Positions 3,881-5,521 of a stretch of DNA of 5,521 bases are shown here, one piece after another (position 1 is the stretch's first letter; each line of letters opens with the position of its first letter). The stretch lies in contig CAJUDH010000043.1 in assembly GCA_910584845.1 (NCBI GenBank), positions 1 to 5,521 of the forward strand, read 5' to 3'. Position numbers and translations under genes: made by a program. This DNA comes from an uncultured Lachnospiraceae bacterium (GTDB lineage: Bacteria; Bacillota; Clostridia; Lachnospirales; Lachnospiraceae). Below the pieces are notes generated by a model. The model saw nothing but the letters and a program-made list of their open reading frames with translations, was not told where the DNA came from and did no database searches.

Positions 3881-4099
3881 TCAACTCCCCTTATTAATTA
3901 GCTGCAAAACAATCACAACCGCAACAAAAACCATAATGAATGTGACCAAAAACGGCGGAAGATAAGTAACAGAAGTCAAAATAAATGTAAGGGCAACGGG
4001 AATCTGTGTAACAATGATCAATAACATCTTAACAGCATTAATGACGAAATTAATCAATATATTGATCAAGTTGGCGATAGAGTGAAAAAATTGAAACAT
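3881..4099 (-). CDS. 72-aa membrane protein with two hydrophobic regions
   Basis: The product opens MFQFFHSIANLINILINFVI. An amphipathic or hydrophobic helix near 7-32 is followed, after QIPVALTFILTSVTYLPP, by a strong C-terminal span (about 50-67, FLVTFIMVFVAVVIVLQL) and a tail INKGS. The start ATG at 4099 has a near-perfect AGGAGGTG site that overlaps the stop of the 427-aa gene. It directly follows the pIII-like gene, the place where Ff phages carry pVI, the partner of pIII at the particle end. A pVI-like role is therefore a reasonable guess from order and hydrophobicity, without sequence similarity. Its stop is one base from the next ATG. Confidence 0.78.
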   Translation of the reverse strand: MFQFFHSIANLINILINFVINAVKMLLIIVTQIPVALTFILTSVTYLPPFLVTFIMVFVAVVIVLQLINKGS

Positions 4100-4111
4100 A
4101 CCTACACCTCC

Positions 4112-5395
4112 TTAACCACGAACACGATAATAACCAATCAAAATGAGGACAAAAATCATAGTAAGCGAGAGAGTTATCGGAAAATTAAAAGAACCGATAC
4201 CATCAAAAAGCCGCTGCAAGTAATTGCCGAAAAAGATACAAGCAGTAACTACACCGGGAGGTAAAATATTGAAATCCGGCATGGAAAAACCAGTAATATA
4301 TCCAGTAACAGAATCCAAGATACCATTCTCAACCGAATCATAACCATTAAGAGAATCTTGGAGATTCTTATTAGAGGACTCCATGCCGGAATTATCAAAA
4401 CCATTAGTCAACTTATCCGTATTCTGATTCTGATTATCAATAATCTTATCCGCATTATCATCCTGATTATTAAGTATATCTTGTGAAATCTCAAGATTCT
4501 GCTCAAGCTCAACATTCATGCCCTCTTCAATAGCACCCACAATGCGGTCCGTATTCCGGTTATCATTGGCAAGCTGCGGGAGGTGCATAAGGTTGTACAT
4601 CTGGTCCCAGAGGGCGGCAAGCTGGTTGCTGATAGTCTGGACAATCTCCTTTAACGTATCGTTCATTTCCGACGTATTGTCAGCAATTTCACGGTTTGTA
4701 TTATTAGTATCTTCGGCCTTGTCGCCATCAGACGTACCAGGGGTATTATAATCCACATCAGAACCAGAAGAAAGCTTCTCAAAACGGAAACTTGCATACC
4801 CACCGTAAGGGAACTTAAAACCTTCCTTAAAGTCAAAATTAAGGGTAAGGTAATTTATATTGCCAAGGTCAATGGAAGTAATGAAATAAAAATCACCAGA
4901 AAACTGCGAATAGTTAAGGGACTGCTGCGAAAACTGGGAAGCCACATTATTAGAGCTTTTAGATGAATAGACCCAGACTTCATTATACGTAAAACCGCCA
5001 GTATTCGAAGTAAAATCACCGCTAAAATTATACTTGCCAGAAGATGGGAGCGAGCCACCAGAAAAAACAAACATAATATCACGGAGGCTGGCAAAATCAG
5101 CAGGGCGGGAGAAAGAAAAATAACCAGAAGAAGTAAGGTTAAAAGAAACACTTTTAGCAGCATTACGCATATCATAATAGCGTAAAGTTACCTTAACATC
5201 TTTACGGTTTACCGTATTTTCCACCTTGCCTACAGAAGAAGCCGGCATAACTGCATCATCATATTGCCAGCCAGAAGCCGTCGCCGGAGCACGGACACGG
5301 GAAGCATTGGAAGGCGTTGCCGGGGACGCACGGGCGGGGAAAACGAGAAGCACCGCCAAGGCCATAGCCAAAGCAGACATAGCATTTTTTTTCAT
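4112..5395 (-). CDS. 427-aa secreted pIII-like candidate adsorption protein
   Basis: This is probably the host-recognition and end-cap protein. A signal peptide spans about 1-23 (MKKNAMSALAMALAVLLVFP then ARA), followed by SPATPSNAS. Residues 40-210 form a Ser, Tyr, Phe and Gly-rich, probably beta-structured exposed domain. A linker near 210-225 (SGSDVDYNTPGTSDGDK) leads to a long Asn, Asp and Gln-rich helical or coiled region (about 226-350) with repeated NxD elements such as NADKIIDNQNQNTDKLTN. The C-terminal portion contains a hydrophobic stretch near 378-395 and a membrane anchor at about 403-423, ending YYRVRG. I recall similar Asn/Asp-rich helix plus anchor endings from secreted proteins of Clostridia elements. 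It has an AAGGGGG ribosome site (5403-5409) and is the first gene of the operon. The receptor is unknown. Confidence 0.85.
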   Translation of the reverse strand: MKKNAMSALAMALAVLLVFPARASPATPSNASRVRAPATASGWQYDDAVMPASSVGKVENTVNRKDVKVTLRYYDMRNAAKSVSFNLTSSGYFSFSRPADFASLRDIMFVFSGGSLPSSGKYNFSGDFTSNTGGFTYNEVWVYSSKSSNNVASQFSQQSLNYSQFSGDFYFITSIDLGNINYLTLNFDFKEGFKFPYGGYASFRFEKLSSGSDVDYNTPGTSDGDKAEDTNNTNREIADNTSEMNDTLKEIVQTISNQLAALWDQMYNLMHLPQLANDNRNTDRIVGAIEEGMNVELEQNLEISQDILNNQDDNADKIIDNQNQNTDKLTNGFDNSGMESSNKNLQDSLNGYDSVENGILDSVTGYITGFSMPDFNILPPGVVTACIFFGNYLQRLFDGIGSFNFPITLSLTMIFVLILIGYYRVRG

Positions 5396-5521
5396 AAAAA
5401 AACCCCCTTATTGAAAAAAGGAAGCAACTGTAATATAGTATTAACTTATAACCCAAAAGCGGCTTCCAACTATTCGTTAAAGTATTAAATTTCGCGAACA
5501 GTTAGGTTTTTATCCAAAATC
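5396..5521 (-). promoter_or_regulatory. Leader and presumed promoter region of the structural operon
   Basis: This 126-bp stretch contains no convincing gene. As the operon's first gene starts at 5395, the promoter should lie here or just beyond the right edge. On the minus strand an AT-rich segment contains TATAAG and TATATT as possible -10 boxes, but neither has a convincing -35 box at 16-18 bp. AACTATTCG (5468-5476) and CGAACAGTT (5495-5503) form a 9-bp inverted repeat with one mismatch and an 18-bp centre, a possible operator or the stem of a hairpin. The strong ribosome site at 5403-5409 is part of this leader. Confidence 0.4.

Noticed and set aside
3684..3884. Longer 337-aa version of the 270-aa secreted protein
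   Set aside because: The extra 67 residues come from the frame overlapping the 61-aa gene. The ATG at 3683 has a proper ribosome site and begins a normal signal peptide.
3514..3897. 127-aa plus-strand basic ORF
   Set aside because: Antisense to two well-supported minus-strand genes; Arg, Lys and Ser richness arises from the complement of hydrophobic and acidic codons.
4855..5175. 106-aa hydrophobic minus-strand ORF inside the 427-aa gene
   Set aside because: An alternative frame of the Ser/Asn-rich domain that reads as Leu and Ile; no ribosome site supports it.
5468..5503. Xer dif-like attachment site
   Set aside because: The inverted repeat has 9-bp arms with an 18-bp centre, unlike the 11-6-11 layout of dif, and does not resemble the Firmicutes dif sequence I know.

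Overview
This window looks like most of the structural half of an inovirus (filamentous ssDNA phage), present as a prophage or episome in a Gram-positive, low-to-medium GC Clostridia-type host (possibly Lachnospiraceae). The anchor is a Zot-type morphogenesis ATPase (1265-2011, minus strand) with clear Walker A and B motifs. It sits at the end of a tightly packed minus-strand operon of very small membrane proteins and two secreted, C-terminally membrane-anchored proteins, which is the usual filamentous phage gene plan. Strong G-rich Shine-Dalgarno sites, a TTG start, and no secretin (pIV) gene in the window fit a monoderm host. The host assignment is inference from style, not from a marker gene.

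Layout, in the minus-strand transcription order of the structural operon (right to left): leader or promoter region (5396-5521); a 427-aa secreted pIII-like candidate adsorption protein (4112-5395); a 72-aa membrane protein (3881-4099); a 61-aa membrane protein (3694-3879); a 270-aa secreted anchored protein (2871-3683); a 49-aa coat-like protein (2749-2898); then three related coat-like genes of 51 aa (2589-2744), 72 aa (2356-2574) and 55 aa (2176-2343), the last two a clear tandem duplication; a 54-aa hydrophobic protein (2008-2172); and Zot (1265-2011). A 13-bp GC-rich hairpin terminator (1230-1263) begins two bases after the zot stop. Almost all genes are coupled: stops overlap the next Shine-Dalgarno site or start. 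Four of the genes (54, 55, 51 and 49 aa) fall below a usual ORF length cut-off and are easily missed.

Left of the operon, a ribbon-helix-helix regulator (863-1060) runs on the plus strand, convergent with zot, behind three direct repeats that look like its operators. The 170-bp gap between it and the zot terminator is full of short direct and inverted repeats and is a candidate replication or packaging region. Further left, again on the minus strand, come an 83-aa membrane protein (381-632), a tRNA-like gene with an abnormal anticodon arm (273-350) followed by a short terminator, a doubtful 30-aa ORF, and the first 28 codons of a probable ssDNA-binding protein (pV-like) that runs off the left edge. 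The replication initiator and any integrase would lie outside the window.

How it should work together (inference from Ff-type phages): the pV-like protein coats the single-stranded genome; Zot uses ATP to drive extrusion through the membrane while exchanging the ssDNA-binding protein for small coat proteins already in the membrane; the large secreted proteins cap the particle and contact the next host; the ribbon-helix-helix protein controls its own promoter and perhaps the lysogenic or chronic state. The points most worth a second look are the duplicated coat genes with an optional N-terminal extension, the shared motif after the signal peptides of the two secreted proteins, the malformed tRNA-like gene, and the two structured non-coding regions.
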